From Chthoniobacteraceae bacterium (GTDB lineage Bacteria > Verrucomicrobiota > Verrucomicrobiia > Chthoniobacterales > Chthoniobacteraceae), in contig CANIWM010000031.1 of assembly GCA_947471505.1 (NCBI GenBank), positions 1 to 58,741 on the forward strand: DNA of 58,741 nucleotides. Direction: 5' to 3'. The notes beneath the pieces are model-generated. The model made no database searches, was not told where the DNA came from, and saw only the letters and a program-made list of their open reading frames with translations. Of this stretch, positions 1-8,057 are shown one piece after another (within the stretch, counting starts at the first letter, position 1; every line of letters begins with the position of its first letter). Both the position numbers and the translations under genes were made by a program.

Positions 1-525
1 CAGCAGGCAGCGTTTAATACCGCCTTGGATAGCTTGCGCACGGCGTGGAATGATTGGGAGTCGCTGGAGCAGGATTGGTCGCTGGATATTCAAAAACGGA
101 ACGATGCGCAGGATGTTGTCTATCCTATATTGAAGGTATATCGCCTCAAGATCCCGTCGATATTCGCCGAGGGGTCGGCAATTCTCGAAACCCTGCCGCT
201 TTTGACCCCCGTAGCGGGCAGCACGCCGCAAGCTCCGGGCCTCACAGGAGGTTGGTCGGTGGCAAATAACCGCGGCGAGTTTACCGGCACGCCGTCGCCC
301 ACCGCAGCGGTGACTAGGAACCAGCTCCGCGCCTGCGTCGGGCCGGACTATAACGAGAACATCGAGAACGTAGTAGCCACTCTGGACGCCGGGGAGCCGA
401 TCGTGTTCACCACAACCTGGGGCCTCACCACACCGGGCGCCGTAGCCAGCTTCCGCCTAGTCGCCCAGACCGACGACGGCCACGAACGCGGCAGCGCCCC
501 GGTGATCATCGCCAGACCGTTGTAA
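1..525 (+). CDS. Hypothetical protein, 5'-truncated by window edge
   Basis: The reading frame is open to base 1, so the true start lies outside the window; the first possible start inside is TTG at 25. About 174 residues are visible. The N-terminal part is charged and helical-looking (many Trp, Asp, Glu, Gln), followed by a Pro/Thr/Gly-rich stretch with alternating hydrophobic residues that could be a small beta-sandwich of fibronectin-III type; the end reads like its last strands (ASFRLVAQ, then SAPVIIARPL). No catalytic motif and no membrane segment are visible. I do not recognise a functional family; the fold is a guess. Followed by a gene-free repeat region. Confidence 0.6.
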   Translation, partial: QQAAFNTALDSLRTAWNDWESLEQDWSLDIQKRNDAQDVVYPILKVYRLKIPSIFAEGSAILETLPLLTPVAGSTPQAPGLTGGWSVANNRGEFTGTPSPTAAVTRNQLRACVGPDYNENIENVVATLDAGEPIVFTTTWGLTTPGAVASFRLVAQTDDGHERGSAPVIIARPL

Positions 526-546
526 AGATGCAGGCGCAAGCCGTAG

Positions 547-566
547 CTCGACATTCCAATGTCGAG
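547..566. repeat. Short palindrome, copy 1
   Basis: Arms CTCGACATT and AATGTCGAG (9 bases) with a 2-base loop form a perfect hairpin. A near-identical palindrome lies at 900-919. Just downstream of this copy is GGCTGCGGAGAAGCAGGG, which is also found at 856-873 just before the second copy. Confidence 0.7.
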
Positions 567-733
567 TAGAGGCTGCGGAGAAGCAGGGTGGAACGTAGTG
601 GCATTGGCGCCTCGCCAATGGAGGTGACAGTGCCGCCCCGGCACTGGGGTGTGAAAGCGAGCAATTGCGCCCGTCGGCTCCGCCTCCTCAGTGCCGAGGC
701 GGCAAATAAAGAGACTGCGGAGAGGAACAAATG

Positions 734-822
734 GTAGCGGGGGCGTCCCGCCCCCGAGCGCCAAAGGCGCTCGCCGCGCTGCGACACTGCGTGTCGCCAC
801 GGGGCCGGGACGGCCCCGCTAC
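734..822. repeat. 89-bp GC-rich dyad element, copy 1
   Basis: Begins GTAGCGGGGGCGTCCCGCCC and ends GGGACGGCCCCGCTAC, so the ends are imperfect inverted repeats; inside are further small dyads (GAGCGCC-aaa-GGCGCTC; GCGACAC-tgc-GTGTCGC). A copy of exactly the same length lies at 15088-15176 with the same ends but a diverged middle. Intergenic, dyad-symmetric and multi-copy, this resembles REP/BIME-type bacterial repeats. Whether it is mobilised by a REP-associated transposase is unknown from this window. Confidence 0.7.
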
Positions 823-899
823 TTGCCCGCGCTTGGTTTCCAGAGGTGCTCTAAAGGCTGCGGAGAAGCAGGGCGGGCTCTCAGATGGGGACGTCCAAA

Positions 900-919
900 C
901 TCGACATCGGAATGTCGAG
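900..919. repeat. Short palindrome, copy 2
   Basis: Arms CTCGACAT and ATGTCGAG with a 4-base loop. It lies five bases beyond the stop codon of the minus-strand PQQ-like gene, so it could also end that transcript, but no T-run follows. Confidence 0.6.
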
Positions 920-924
920 CTACG

Positions 925-2148
925 TTACTTCCCAAACCGCCAGAGGTGTTTCTCGGAGCGGAGGATGACTGCGCCGTCGATGAATGCGGGGGAGGCGAGG
1001 GTGGGTTCGTCGAGGGTGTTGGTGGCGAGGGACTCGAAGGTTGCGGCTGCTTTTACTACGGTGCCGATGCCGGTTTCGCTTTGGAAATAGAGGCGGCCTT
1101 CGGCGAGGACGGGGGAGGCGGAGTAGTTGCCGGGGAGGCGCTCGGTCCAGTGGACTTCGCCGGTGTGGAGGTCGGCGCAGGTGGCGATGCCGGCGTCGGA
1201 TACGCAGAAGAGATTGTCGCCGGAGAGGATCATGGAAGGCGTGTGCGGTGCGCCTTTTTGCAGGGTCCAGGCGACGTGGCTCTCGGTGACATCGCCGGTG
1301 GCTCCTGCGAGGCGGATGGCTTTGAGCACGGGCTTGTCGAAGCTGGAGCTGACGAAGACGAGGCCGTCGGCGGTGACGGGGCGGGGGATGACGGAGTAGC
1401 CTTCGCCGTAGCCGACGCGCCAAAGTTCTTTGCCCGTCTTCACGTCGTAGCCGCCGACGAGGCCGCTGCCAGGGCTGATGAACTGCCCGCCGATGACGAG
1501 CGGGGTGGAGAAGGAGAATTTCTTGCGCGCAGTGGTGTCGCGCGGGGTCTTCCAGCGGACTTTGCCGGTGGCGGCATCGAGGGCGACGAGGAAGGGGTCG
1601 GGCGCGGCGTCGCAGCTAAAAATGAGGAGCCCATCGGCGAGGACGGGCGAGCCGCCGTTGCCGTGTGTGGGCGAGTAGGGCAGCGAGGTTTGCTTCCACA
1701 CGACCTTGCCCGCGAGGTCGAGCGCGGCGCTGCCCATGTGGCCAAAGTGGACGAACAGCCGGTCGCCCGTGACGATGGGCGTGGGGCTGGCGAGGGAGTT
1801 CTTTTGGTGCATGGCGGAGGTGGCTCCGGCGGCAGCTTGGAAAACCTCGGTGTTCCAAAGAAGGCGTCCGTCTTTTGCATCGAAGCAGAGGGCGTGGAGT
1901 GCGGCGCCGCTCTTGGATTCGCCGAGGGCTGTGGTGAGGTAGATTTTTCCCGCAGCGATGACGGGGGAGGACCAGCCTTTGCCGGGCACTTCGACTTTCC
2001 ACGCGACGTTTTCGGTGGTGCTCCATTTCAGGGGGATGCCGGTGGCGGCGGAGATTCCTTGCCCCGTCTTGCCGCGAAACTCCGGCCAGTCGCTCTCGGC
2101 GGCAAAGGTGGGCAGGACGATGAGTGAGATGGCGATGCGCGATTTCAT
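925..2148 (-). CDS. Secreted PQQ-like beta-propeller repeat protein
   Basis: A 407-residue protein with an N-terminal hydrophobic export signal (MKSRIAISLIVLPTFAA, cleavage near AAE) and the WPEFRGKTGQG motif that opens many periplasmic PQQ-binding-like propeller proteins of Planctomycetes and Verrucomicrobia. Repeated strands of the type GKIYLTTA, RLFVHFG, LLIFSCDAA, GLVFVSSS and RLYFQSE, each with an aromatic and a small residue, mark the blades. The start at 2148 was chosen because the signal peptide begins there; an upstream in-frame ATG at 2166 only adds six residues. Such proteins are often annotated as quinoprotein dehydrogenase-like, but no catalytic residues can be assigned, and BamB-like scaffolding is an alternative. 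It lies 42 bases downstream of the ABC permease and may be co-transcribed. Confidence 0.85.
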   Translation of the reverse strand: MKSRIAISLIVLPTFAAESDWPEFRGKTGQGISAATGIPLKWSTTENVAWKVEVPGKGWSSPVIAAGKIYLTTALGESKSGAALHALCFDAKDGRLLWNTEVFQAAAGATSAMHQKNSLASPTPIVTGDRLFVHFGHMGSAALDLAGKVVWKQTSLPYSPTHGNGGSPVLADGLLIFSCDAAPDPFLVALDAATGKVRWKTPRDTTARKKFSFSTPLVIGGQFISPGSGLVGGYDVKTGKELWRVGYGEGYSVIPRPVTADGLVFVSSSFDKPVLKAIRLAGATGDVTESHVAWTLQKGAPHTPSMILSGDNLFCVSDAGIATCADLHTGEVHWTERLPGNYSASPVLAEGRLYFQSETGIGTVVKAAATFESLATNTLDEPTLASPAFIDGAVILRSEKHLWRFGK

Positions 2149-2190
2149 GGGGGAGTGGTATGGCAAGGTGGTGGGGAAATTACCAGCGGC

Positions 2191-3351
2191 TTAATCCAAG
2201 GTCTTCAATGCTTCCACGACGCTCATCCGCGAGACGGAGAGGGCGGGGGCGAGGCTGGAGGCGATGCCGAGGATGCAGGCGATGAGGGCGGCGGTGCCGA
2301 GCATGTGGGGGGTGACTTCAAAGGAGACGAAGAAGCCGCCGGTGGCCTTCTTCATGTCGGCGAAAGTGTAGAGAGCCCATGCGCCGCCCGCTCCGATGGA
2401 TGCGCCGAGGGCGGAGAGGCCGAAACTTTCCGCGAGGATGAAGGCGAAGAGTTCGCGGCGCTGGTAGCCGATGGCTTTGAGGATGGCGAGTTCGCGGAAG
2501 CGTTCGCGGATGGCCATGCTCATGGTGCTGGCGGTGACGAGGAAGAGGGTGATGAGGACGGCGATGGAGATGCCTGCGATGACTTCTTTGAGCCCGCTGA
2601 GCATGGAGACGAAGGACATCTGGAAGGCGCGTTCGCTTTCCGCGCGGACTTCGTTGGCGGTGTTGGCGAAGGCGGCTTCGATGGCGGTGTTCACGGGGCC
2701 CATGGATTCGGCCTTATCGATGCGGAGCCACCACATGCCGGTGAGGCCCCAGTCCTTGAGCGATTCGTCGAGGTATTTGTGGTGAAAGAAGATGTTGCGG
2801 TCATCAATGGTGCCGCGATAGGAGCCCGCGATTTTCAACTCCAGCGTGGTGGGGTAGATGCCGCTCATGACGGTGAAGCGGTCGCCGACTTTAAGGCCCA
2901 TCGCTTTGAATTTCTCGCTCTCCAGCGCGTCGTGTCCGACGAGGCAGGTGGTGCGGTCTTTCAAAAAGGCGGCGTATTCTTCGGGGTCGATCTTCATCTC
3001 CTGGAGGAGCTGCGGGAGCTTCTCGGGGTCGCAGGCGATGGTGCCGAAGATCATTTGTTCGTCCTCTTTGAACTTGCCGCCAAACCACACGAAGGGCGAG
3101 CAGACGACGACGCCGGGCACTTTCTCGATCTCGGCGCGTTGGCGCTGCGGCAGGGTGGCGGCGAGGGAGACTTTGTTGCGGACGCACACGCGGAGTGAGG
3201 AGTCGCCGTCGCTGGGCGGCTGGGTGAGCTCGCGGAGAACGACCATGAGGGTGACGAGGAGGAAGAGGCTGACGGCGGCGCTGAGGACGCTGAGGAGGAG
3301 GCGGCGCTTGTTGCGCGCGGCGTTTTTCAGGATGAAGGTGGCGATGTTCAT
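2191..3351 (-). CDS. ABC transporter permease, FtsX/MacB-type
   Basis: A 386-residue integral membrane protein with the FtsX-like layout: TM1 about residues 18-39, a periplasmic domain about 45-250, then TM2 254-278, TM3 304-327 and TM4 350-372. The segment RERFRELAILKAIGYQRREL between TM2 and TM3 is the typical FtsX coupling region that contacts the ATPase. The tail SRMSVVEALKTLD is also typical (usually ending in P.EALR). The open frame extends upstream, but ATG 3351 gives the expected N-terminus (MNIATFILKNAARNKRR). The partner ATPase is encoded two genes upstream. The family exports or remodels lipids, lipoproteins or peptides rather than importing solutes; the substrate is unknown. Confidence 0.9.
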   Translation of the reverse strand: MNIATFILKNAARNKRRLLLSVLSAAVSLFLLVTLMVVLRELTQPPSDGDSSLRVCVRNKVSLAATLPQRQRAEIEKVPGVVVCSPFVWFGGKFKEDEQMIFGTIACDPEKLPQLLQEMKIDPEEYAAFLKDRTTCLVGHDALESEKFKAMGLKVGDRFTVMSGIYPTTLELKIAGSYRGTIDDRNIFFHHKYLDESLKDWGLTGMWWLRIDKAESMGPVNTAIEAAFANTANEVRAESERAFQMSFVSMLSGLKEVIAGISIAVLITLFLVTASTMSMAIRERFRELAILKAIGYQRRELFAFILAESFGLSALGASIGAGGAWALYTFADMKKATGGFFVSFEVTPHMLGTAALIACILGIASSLAPALSVSRMSVVEALKTLD

Positions 3352-3359
3352 TGGGCGTT

Positions 3360-4022
3360 TTATCGTCGCACTGTGAGCGGCGCGAGCGTCATCGTGTCGT
3401 TGCCGAAAGGCGATGCCATCCCGCGCAGCGAACGAAGGATTCGCCAGTCGTTGAGCGACTCGAAGGCGATGAATTGCCACACGAGAACGATGAACCAAAA
3501 GACGATCTGGTAGCCGAGTTTGGAGCACTTGTGGCGAAGCCGACGTTGGGCGAGGAATGCGCCCGGCCACCCGCCGAGGGCCTCCAGCAAATGCAGCGTC
3601 GCTTCCGCAACCCGCCAGCCGCGACTCCGGGCGCGGCGCTTGTCGTGGGCGTAGGCGATGTAGGTCACGCCGGAGATTGCGGCGAAAACCGGCGCGGTTT
3701 TTCGCCAATCCCAATCCCAGTAGGTCAGCGCGATTCCGGGTAAAAGGAGCAGTCCCGCGACGATCAGCCAGTCGGCCCATGTGAGCCGTCCGCCATCGCA
3801 TGTGAGCCGTCCGCCATCGTTGACGTGGACGGCTTGCTTTGCGCAGGCGCGGCCTTTGGCATCGCGGCCCATTTGGAATTGCACCACATCGCCTGCTTCC
3901 GGTTGTTTATGCCGCTCGGCAAAATCGCGGATGTGGAGGAATACGCGCTTCCCGCCGACCTGCAACCAGCCGAACCCCTTGGCAGGATTCCATTCCAAAA
4001 TGCGGGCTTTCTGGAGACTCAC
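3360..4022 (-). CDS. Cold-shock domain plus DUF1294 membrane protein
   Basis: A 220-residue two-domain protein. Residues about 3-65 form a cold-shock/OB fold: GFGWLQV and RVFLHIRDF correspond to RNP1 and RNP2 of CspA-type nucleic-acid binders. Residues about 80-210 are a DUF1294 membrane domain with hydrophobic segments near 85-100, 105-122 and 170-190 and the family motif DKRRAR...R..E..LH.LE.LGG.PG. This fusion is widespread in bacteria and its function is unknown. It sits 13 bases after the ABC ATPase and 8 bases before the permease gene, an unusual place. A seven-residue tandem duplication (DGGRLTC/DGGRLTW) lies in the linker. Confidence 0.88.
   Translation of the reverse strand: MSLQKARILEWNPAKGFGWLQVGGKRVFLHIRDFAERHKQPEAGDVVQFQMGRDAKGRACAKQAVHVNDGGRLTCDGGRLTWADWLIVAGLLLLPGIALTYWDWDWRKTAPVFAAISGVTYIAYAHDKRRARSRGWRVAEATLHLLEALGGWPGAFLAQRRLRHKCSKLGYQIVFWFIVLVWQFIAFESLNDWRILRSLRGMASPFGNDTMTLAPLTVRR
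3778..3819. repeat. Two tandem 21-base units inside the CSD-DUF1294 gene
   Basis: The 21-base unit starting CATGTGAGCCGTCC occurs twice without a mismatch (3778-3798 and 3799-3819). It encodes the duplicated DGGRLT heptads in the linker between the cold-shock and membrane domains and keeps frame. Perfect identity suggests a recent slippage duplication. Confidence 0.9.
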
Positions 4023-4035
4023 GAGGAAGGTGGCA

Positions 4036-4713
4036 TCACTCTTTGAGCCGCCCTTTTTCTAAATGCAAAGTGCGGGTGCCGTAGCCGGCGGCGCGGGGGT
4101 CGTGGGTGACCATGATGACGGTCTTGCCGATGGCTTTGCTGCTGAGGGTCTGGAGGATTTGTAAAACTTCGTCGGCGCTGTGGCTGTCGAGGTTTCCAGT
4201 GGGTTCGTCGGCGACGATGAGGGCGGGGTCGGTGACGATGGCGCGGGCGATGGCGACGCGTTGTTCTTGGCCGCCGGAGAGTTGTTTGGGGAGGTGATGG
4301 GCGCGGTCGGAGAGGCCGACGAGTTCGAGCGCGGTGTTGACGAGTTGCTTCCGCTTTGTGCCGGAAAGATTCATGAGGAGGAGGGGCAGTTCGACGTTTT
4401 CGTAGGCGCTGAGGACGGGGATGAGATTGAAGCTCTGGAAGACGAATCCGACGTTCTGGTTGCGCCAATCTGCCAGCTCGCTTTCGGTGAGTTCGGTGAC
4501 GGTGACTTTGCCCACTTGGCAGGAGCCGCCGGTGGGGCGGTCAATCCCGGCGATGATGTGGAGGAGCGTGCTTTTCCCCGAGCCGGATGGGCCCATGAGC
4601 GCGAGGAATTCGCCCTGCGCGATGTCGAGCGTGACGTGGTCGAGCGCGGCTACGGTGACGCCACCGCGTTCATAGACCTTCGTGAGGTCGCGGATGGCCA
4701 CGATGGGCGTCAC
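4036..4713 (-). CDS. ABC transporter ATP-binding protein, LolD/MacB type
   Basis: A 225-residue ATPase with Walker [10 protein letters not shown] (about 41-49), Q-loop FQSFNL, signature [14 protein letters not shown], Walker [15 protein letters not shown] and H-loop VTHD. The spacing and the TGNLDS sequence are typical of the LolD/MacB/FtsE branch that pairs with FtsX-type permeases such as the one at 2191-3351. The start is GTG at 4713; its GTGA overlaps the stop of the upstream coiled-coil gene by four bases, indicating translational coupling. It powers the export unit from the cytoplasmic face. No HlyD-type adaptor gene is present next to it. Confidence 0.95.
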   Translation of the reverse strand: MTPIVAIRDLTKVYERGGVTVAALDHVTLDIAQGEFLALMGPSGSGKSTLLHIIAGIDRPTGGSCQVGKVTVTELTESELADWRNQNVGFVFQSFNLIPVLSAYENVELPLLLMNLSGTKRKQLVNTALELVGLSDRAHHLPKQLSGGQEQRVAIARAIVTDPALIVADEPTGNLDSHSADEVLQILQTLSSKAIGKTVIMVTHDPRAAGYGTRTLHLEKGRLKE

Positions 4714-5225
4714 TCGGCGTGCGCTTCGTCAGGCTTGTGCTCGGCAGAAGAGGGGAGGGACTTCACTTGCTCCTGCTGCTGGTTCGAGTTCGTGGCCTGG
4801 ACTGCGCCGCCGAAGAAGCGCTGGAAGAAGCGCTTGGGCTGGGCTTTACCGCTCTCTTCGTCGTTGAGTTCTTGGTAGGCGGCTTGTTTCGCCTGCTCCC
4901 ACGGGCCTGCGAAACCGGGCGCGGCGACCATCATTTTCTTTTCCGCTCGTGCGAAGATTTCGAGGTCGCGGACGAGTTTGCCGTCGCCGTTGTCCGTGGC
5001 GGATTGGACTCGGATGCGGAGGTTCTCGCTCTCCTTTTTCACGGCTTCGAGTTCCTGCTTCATCTTGGACATCGTGTTGGCCTCGATCTCCAGTTTGTCG
5101 CTGAGCATCCGCTTGTAGCGGTTGTGCTCCAGCTTGAGGCAGATGAGGTGGTAGCTGGCGATTCCGAAGAAAATCATGCCGGCATAAAACCCGAACGCGG
5201 CTGGGTGTGTGAGTATGTCTTTCAT
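4710..5225 (-). CDS. Membrane-anchored coiled-coil protein
   Basis: A 171-residue protein of unknown function. One hydrophobic segment (about residues 9-27) is followed by a heptad-rich, strongly charged helix (about 33-80, [20 protein letters not shown]) and a low-complexity Gln/Ser/Lys/Glu tail. It is the first gene of the ABC cluster and overlaps the ATPase start by four bases, so it is probably an accessory of that transporter. It is not a recognisable membrane-fusion (HlyD/MacA) protein: no lipoyl or barrel domain is visible. Confidence 0.7.
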   Translation of the reverse strand: MKDILTHPAAFGFYAGMIFFGIASYHLICLKLEHNRYKRMLSDKLEIEANTMSKMKQELEAVKKESENLRIRVQSATDNGDGKLVRDLEIFARAEKKMMVAAPGFAGPWEQAKQAAYQELNDEESGKAQPKRFFQRFFGGAVQATNSNQQQEQVKSLPSSAEHKPDEAHAE

Positions 5226-5246
5226 AGGCTGATTGGAGAGCGCATT

Positions 5247-5639
5247 TTACGCCATCATCTCGTCGAATCGCGAGGCGATGCCGGTCTTGTAGCGGACGAC
5301 TTGGTTGTGCTCGTCGAGCAGAGCGACACGCGGGCAATGCTCGACGGCTTCTTCGGGGGTAAACTGCGCGAAACTCATGATGGTGAGCCGATCCCCGGGC
5401 GAACCGAGGTGGGCGGTGGCGCCGTTTAGCTCGATGACTCCAGCGTTGCGCGGGCCGTAGATGACGTAGGTCTCGAAGCGCGAACCGTTGGCCATATTGC
5501 TCACGAGGATGCGCTCGTACGGCAGCAGGCCGACACGTTCCGCGAGATCCGCAGAAATGGTGAGACTTCCTTCGTAGTCCACACTGGCCGCGGTGACCGC
5601 AGCGCGATGAAGTTTAGATTTCAGCAACGTGAGCTCCAT
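5247..5639 (-). CDS. panD: Aspartate 1-decarboxylase (PanD)
   Basis: A 130-residue protein matching the pyruvoyl-dependent L-aspartate decarboxylase that makes beta-alanine for pantothenate and CoA. The self-cleavage site is visible as Y22-E-G24-S25, with S25 becoming the pyruvoyl group; the catalytic Lys9 (KSKLH) and the substrate Arg in NGSRF are in place. Length is that of the family. The start MELTLLKSKLHRA at 5639 was chosen because it matches the family; the longer open frame upstream has no family-like sequence. It is divergent from the oxidoreductase at 5781. No other pan gene is nearby. Confidence 0.96.
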   Translation of the reverse strand: MELTLLKSKLHRAAVTAASVDYEGSLTISADLAERVGLLPYERILVSNMANGSRFETYVIYGPRNAGVIELNGATAHLGSPGDRLTIMSFAQFTPEEAVEHCPRVALLDEHNQVVRYKTGIASRFDEMMA

Positions 5640-5780
5640 TGCCCTGAGATTGGCGAACGAGCGGAAAATTGCAAGTGGCGCGAGGGCCTTCGTGAACATG
5701 ACGGAAATTGTCGCCAGTTTTTGCGTAGCAGCGATTGACAATCGGGCGCGCATTCTCCACAGCGTCGGTCTCTTACTCAC

Positions 5781-7157
5781 ATGAACATCCAAATCGAATC
5801 AACCCGTCGTGATTTCCTGAAAACCGCCACCAAGGCCACCGCCGTCTCCGCACTCGCGGGCGTGGTGGTCCCGCACGTCCACGCCGCTGGCACAGACACG
5901 GTGCAAATTGCCCTCGTCGGCTGCGGCGGACGCGGTACCGGCGCTGCGGATAATGCGCTTACAGTCAAGAACGGCCCGATCAAGCTCACGGCAGTCGCCG
6001 ATGTTTTCGGCAATAAAGTGGAAGCCACCACAAACGGGCTGAAGGCCAAGCATGGCGAGAAGGTGGATGTGGGCGACAAGAAGTTCATCGGCTTTGACGC
6101 TTACAAGCAGGCCATCGACACGCTGAAGAAAGGCGACATCGCCATCTTCGCCACACCGCCGGCGTTTCGCTGGGTCCACTTCCAATACGCCATTGAGCGT
6201 GGCGTGAACATTTTCATGGAAAAGCCCGTCTGCACCGACGGGCCGAGCGGGCGCAAGATGTTGGCGCTGGGGGAGCAGGCGTCGAAGGCCGGGCTGAAAG
6301 TTGCCGTCGGCCTGATGTGCCGCCACTGCCGCGTGCGCGGGGAATTGTATGACCGGATTCAGCAAGGCGAAATCGGCGACGTGCTCATGCTCCGTGCTTA
6401 CCGGATGCACCCGCCAGCGGCTTCCTTCCGCAGCGAACCGCGCCCGGCGGATGTGCCGGAACTCGATTACCAGATTAAGCGTTTCCACAGCTTCCTGTGG
6501 GCGAGCGGCGGTTGCTTCAGCGACTTCTACATTCACAATATTGACGAGGCGTGCTGGATGAAAAATGCGTGGCCGGTCGAGGTCCGAGCCAACGGTGGAC
6601 GCAACTATCGCGACGGCTGGATTGACCAAAATTTCGACTCCTACTCCTGCGAATACACCTTCGCCGACGGTTCGAAGTTTTTCTTCGAGGGCCGCAACAT
6701 GGAAGGCTGCCGTCAAGAGTTCGCAACCTACGCGCATGGCTCGAAGGGCATGGCGATCGTCTCGAAAGCCGGCCACACACCGGCCCGTAGCAAGATTTTC
6801 AAAGGGCAGAACGAAAAGAGCGAGAACGTGGTCTGGCAGGGACCGAAGGAAGAGCTGAACCCTTACGAACTCGAGTGGGAAGACCTCATCGACGCCGTCC
6901 GCGCCAACAAGCCTTACAACGAAGTCGAGCGTGCCGTGAAAACGAGCATCACGACCGCGATGGGCCGCTGGTCCGCGCACACCGGCCAAGTCATCACCTA
7001 CGACGATTACCTCGCTAGCGAGCACTCTTTCGCGCCCGACGTGGACAAGCTCCAAATCGGCGGCCCCGCCCCGCTTAAGGAACTTCCCGGTGGCAAATAC
7101 CCAGTCCCGCAACCCGGCGCGAAAGTCGGGAAGGACTGGAAGGAATACTACGTCTAG
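5781..7157 (+). CDS. Tat-exported Gfo/Idh/MocA-family oxidoreductase
   Basis: A 458-residue protein. Residues 1-36 are a twin-arginine signal (STRRDFLK, hydrophobic stretch, cleavage near HAA), so the folded enzyme with its cofactor is exported. A Rossmann fold follows (VQIALVGCGGRGTGA, residues 41-55, NAD(P)-binding) with the family E-K-P signature at 146-148, whose Lys is the usual catalytic residue. The C-terminal half is the beta-sheet substrate domain. The family oxidises or rearranges sugars, inositols and other polyols; Verrucomicrobia and Planctomycetes carry many exported paralogues and the exact substrate cannot be read here. A DUF58 gene starts three bases after the stop. Confidence 0.93.
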   Translation: MNIQIESTRRDFLKTATKATAVSALAGVVVPHVHAAGTDTVQIALVGCGGRGTGAADNALTVKNGPIKLTAVADVFGNKVEATTNGLKAKHGEKVDVGDKKFIGFDAYKQAIDTLKKGDIAIFATPPAFRWVHFQYAIERGVNIFMEKPVCTDGPSGRKMLALGEQASKAGLKVAVGLMCRHCRVRGELYDRIQQGEIGDVLMLRAYRMHPPAASFRSEPRPADVPELDYQIKRFHSFLWASGGCFSDFYIHNIDEACWMKNAWPVEVRANGGRNYRDGWIDQNFDSYSCEYTFADGSKFFFEGRNMEGCRQEFATYAHGSKGMAIVSKAGHTPARSKIFKGQNEKSENVVWQGPKEELNPYELEWEDLIDAVRANKPYNEVERAVKTSITTAMGRWSAHTGQVITYDDYLASEHSFAPDVDKLQIGGPAPLKELPGGKYPVPQPGAKVGKDWKEYYV

Positions 7158-7160
7158 CCG

Positions 7161-8048
7161 ATGTCTGCGGCGCAAATAACGTCGCTCCTTTCCAACCGCG
7201 ACCTCGACCGACTCGCGCGGCTGCGCATCAACGCAAACCGGCGTCTCACGAACCGCGCTCGTGGCGAGCATCTCGCGGCGAAGGGCGGGTCGAGCACGGA
7301 GTTTTGCGACTTCCGCGATTACTCGCCGGGGGACGATGTGCGCTTTGTGGACTGGAACATTTTTGCGCGCATCAATCGCCCGTATTTGAAGCAGTTCCAC
7401 ATGGAGGAGGAGATGCACGTCGTCCTGCTGGTGGATGCGAGTTCCTCGATGATGTTCGACGGAAAACTCGCGCTCGCCCTGCAAGTCGCGGCGGCATTTG
7501 GCACAGCGGGCTTGCGCGGCGCGGAGAAAGTGAGCGCCTACTGCCTCGGCAACGGCAGCGCGGCCTCGCTCCGGCCTTGCACAGGGCGCGTGAGTCTCGG
7601 CAAACTGTTCACTTTTCTCGAAGGCGTCGGCGGGGGAGGGGACGTGCCCATTGACGTGGCGATGGAGACTTTCCTCCGCCAGCACCGTGGACGCGGCGTC
7701 GTCATCGTGCTCTCCGATTTCCTCACGACGGGCGATTTACGGCGCGCGTTTAATTTGGTCAACAGCGCCGGGCTTGAAGTCTTCGCGCTGCAAATCCTCG
7801 CGCCGTCGGAATTGTCGCCGGACGTGACGGGCGACTTCCGTCTCGTGGATAGCGAGACGGACGGCACGCTGGACATCAGCAACGCCGGGGCGCTGCTGAC
7901 GCTCTACCACGAATACCGCGCCGCCCACGAAGCGCAGCTCGCCGGGCTGTGCCAGCAGCGAAATGGGCGCTTTGCCACGACAAGTGCAGCAAAGCCGTTC
8001 GAGGGTCTGTTTTTCGAGACGCTGCGGCGCAAGGGCTGGGTGGTGTAG
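7161..8048 (+). CDS. DUF58 domain protein (vWA-like)
   Basis: A 295-residue cytoplasmic protein. The DUF58 signature is clear at residues 47-65 (EFCDFRDYSPGDDVRFVDW) followed by RINRPYLKQFHMEEE. A vWA-like core follows with a MIDAS-type DASSS at 92-96 and a later SDFLTTGD. The family usually sits in operons with a MoxR AAA+ ATPase and further vWA membrane proteins, and is thought to act in assembly of protein complexes. Here no MoxR gene is adjacent; the gene instead follows the Tat oxidoreductase by three bases, so co-transcription with it is likely. Confidence 0.93.
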   Translation: MSAAQITSLLSNRDLDRLARLRINANRRLTNRARGEHLAAKGGSSTEFCDFRDYSPGDDVRFVDWNIFARINRPYLKQFHMEEEMHVVLLVDASSSMMFDGKLALALQVAAAFGTAGLRGAEKVSAYCLGNGSAASLRPCTGRVSLGKLFTFLEGVGGGGDVPIDVAMETFLRQHRGRGVVIVLSDFLTTGDLRRAFNLVNSAGLEVFALQILAPSELSPDVTGDFRLVDSETDGTLDISNAGALLTLYHEYRAAHEAQLAGLCQQRNGRFATTSAAKPFEGLFFETLRRKGWVV

Positions 8049-8057
8049 CTGCGTAAA

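Larger units (their letters stand above)
526..924. other. Gene-free region with small palindromes and dyad repeats
   Basis: No credible gene is seen in this 399-base stretch. It holds two near-identical short palindromes (547-566 and 900-919), a direct repeat of 18 bases beginning GGCTGCGGAG at 571-588 and 856-873, and an 89-base GC-rich dyad element at 734-822 that recurs near 15.1 kb. The long frame running through it on the plus strand is antisense to the following gene and is a composition artefact. Confidence 0.7.

Noticed and set aside
691-2127. 478-residue open frame on the plus strand
   Set aside because: Antisense to the PQQ-like gene; Gly/Glu/Asp-rich composition is what the complement of high-GC codons gives; no motif.
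5735-5740. TTGACA as a -35 box for the Tat oxidoreductase
   Set aside because: No acceptable -10 hexamer at 16-18 bases; one matching hexamer is not enough.
5799-7685. 628-residue minus-strand frame
   Set aside because: Covers the Tat oxidoreductase and part of DUF58 antisense; both plus-strand genes have clear family motifs.
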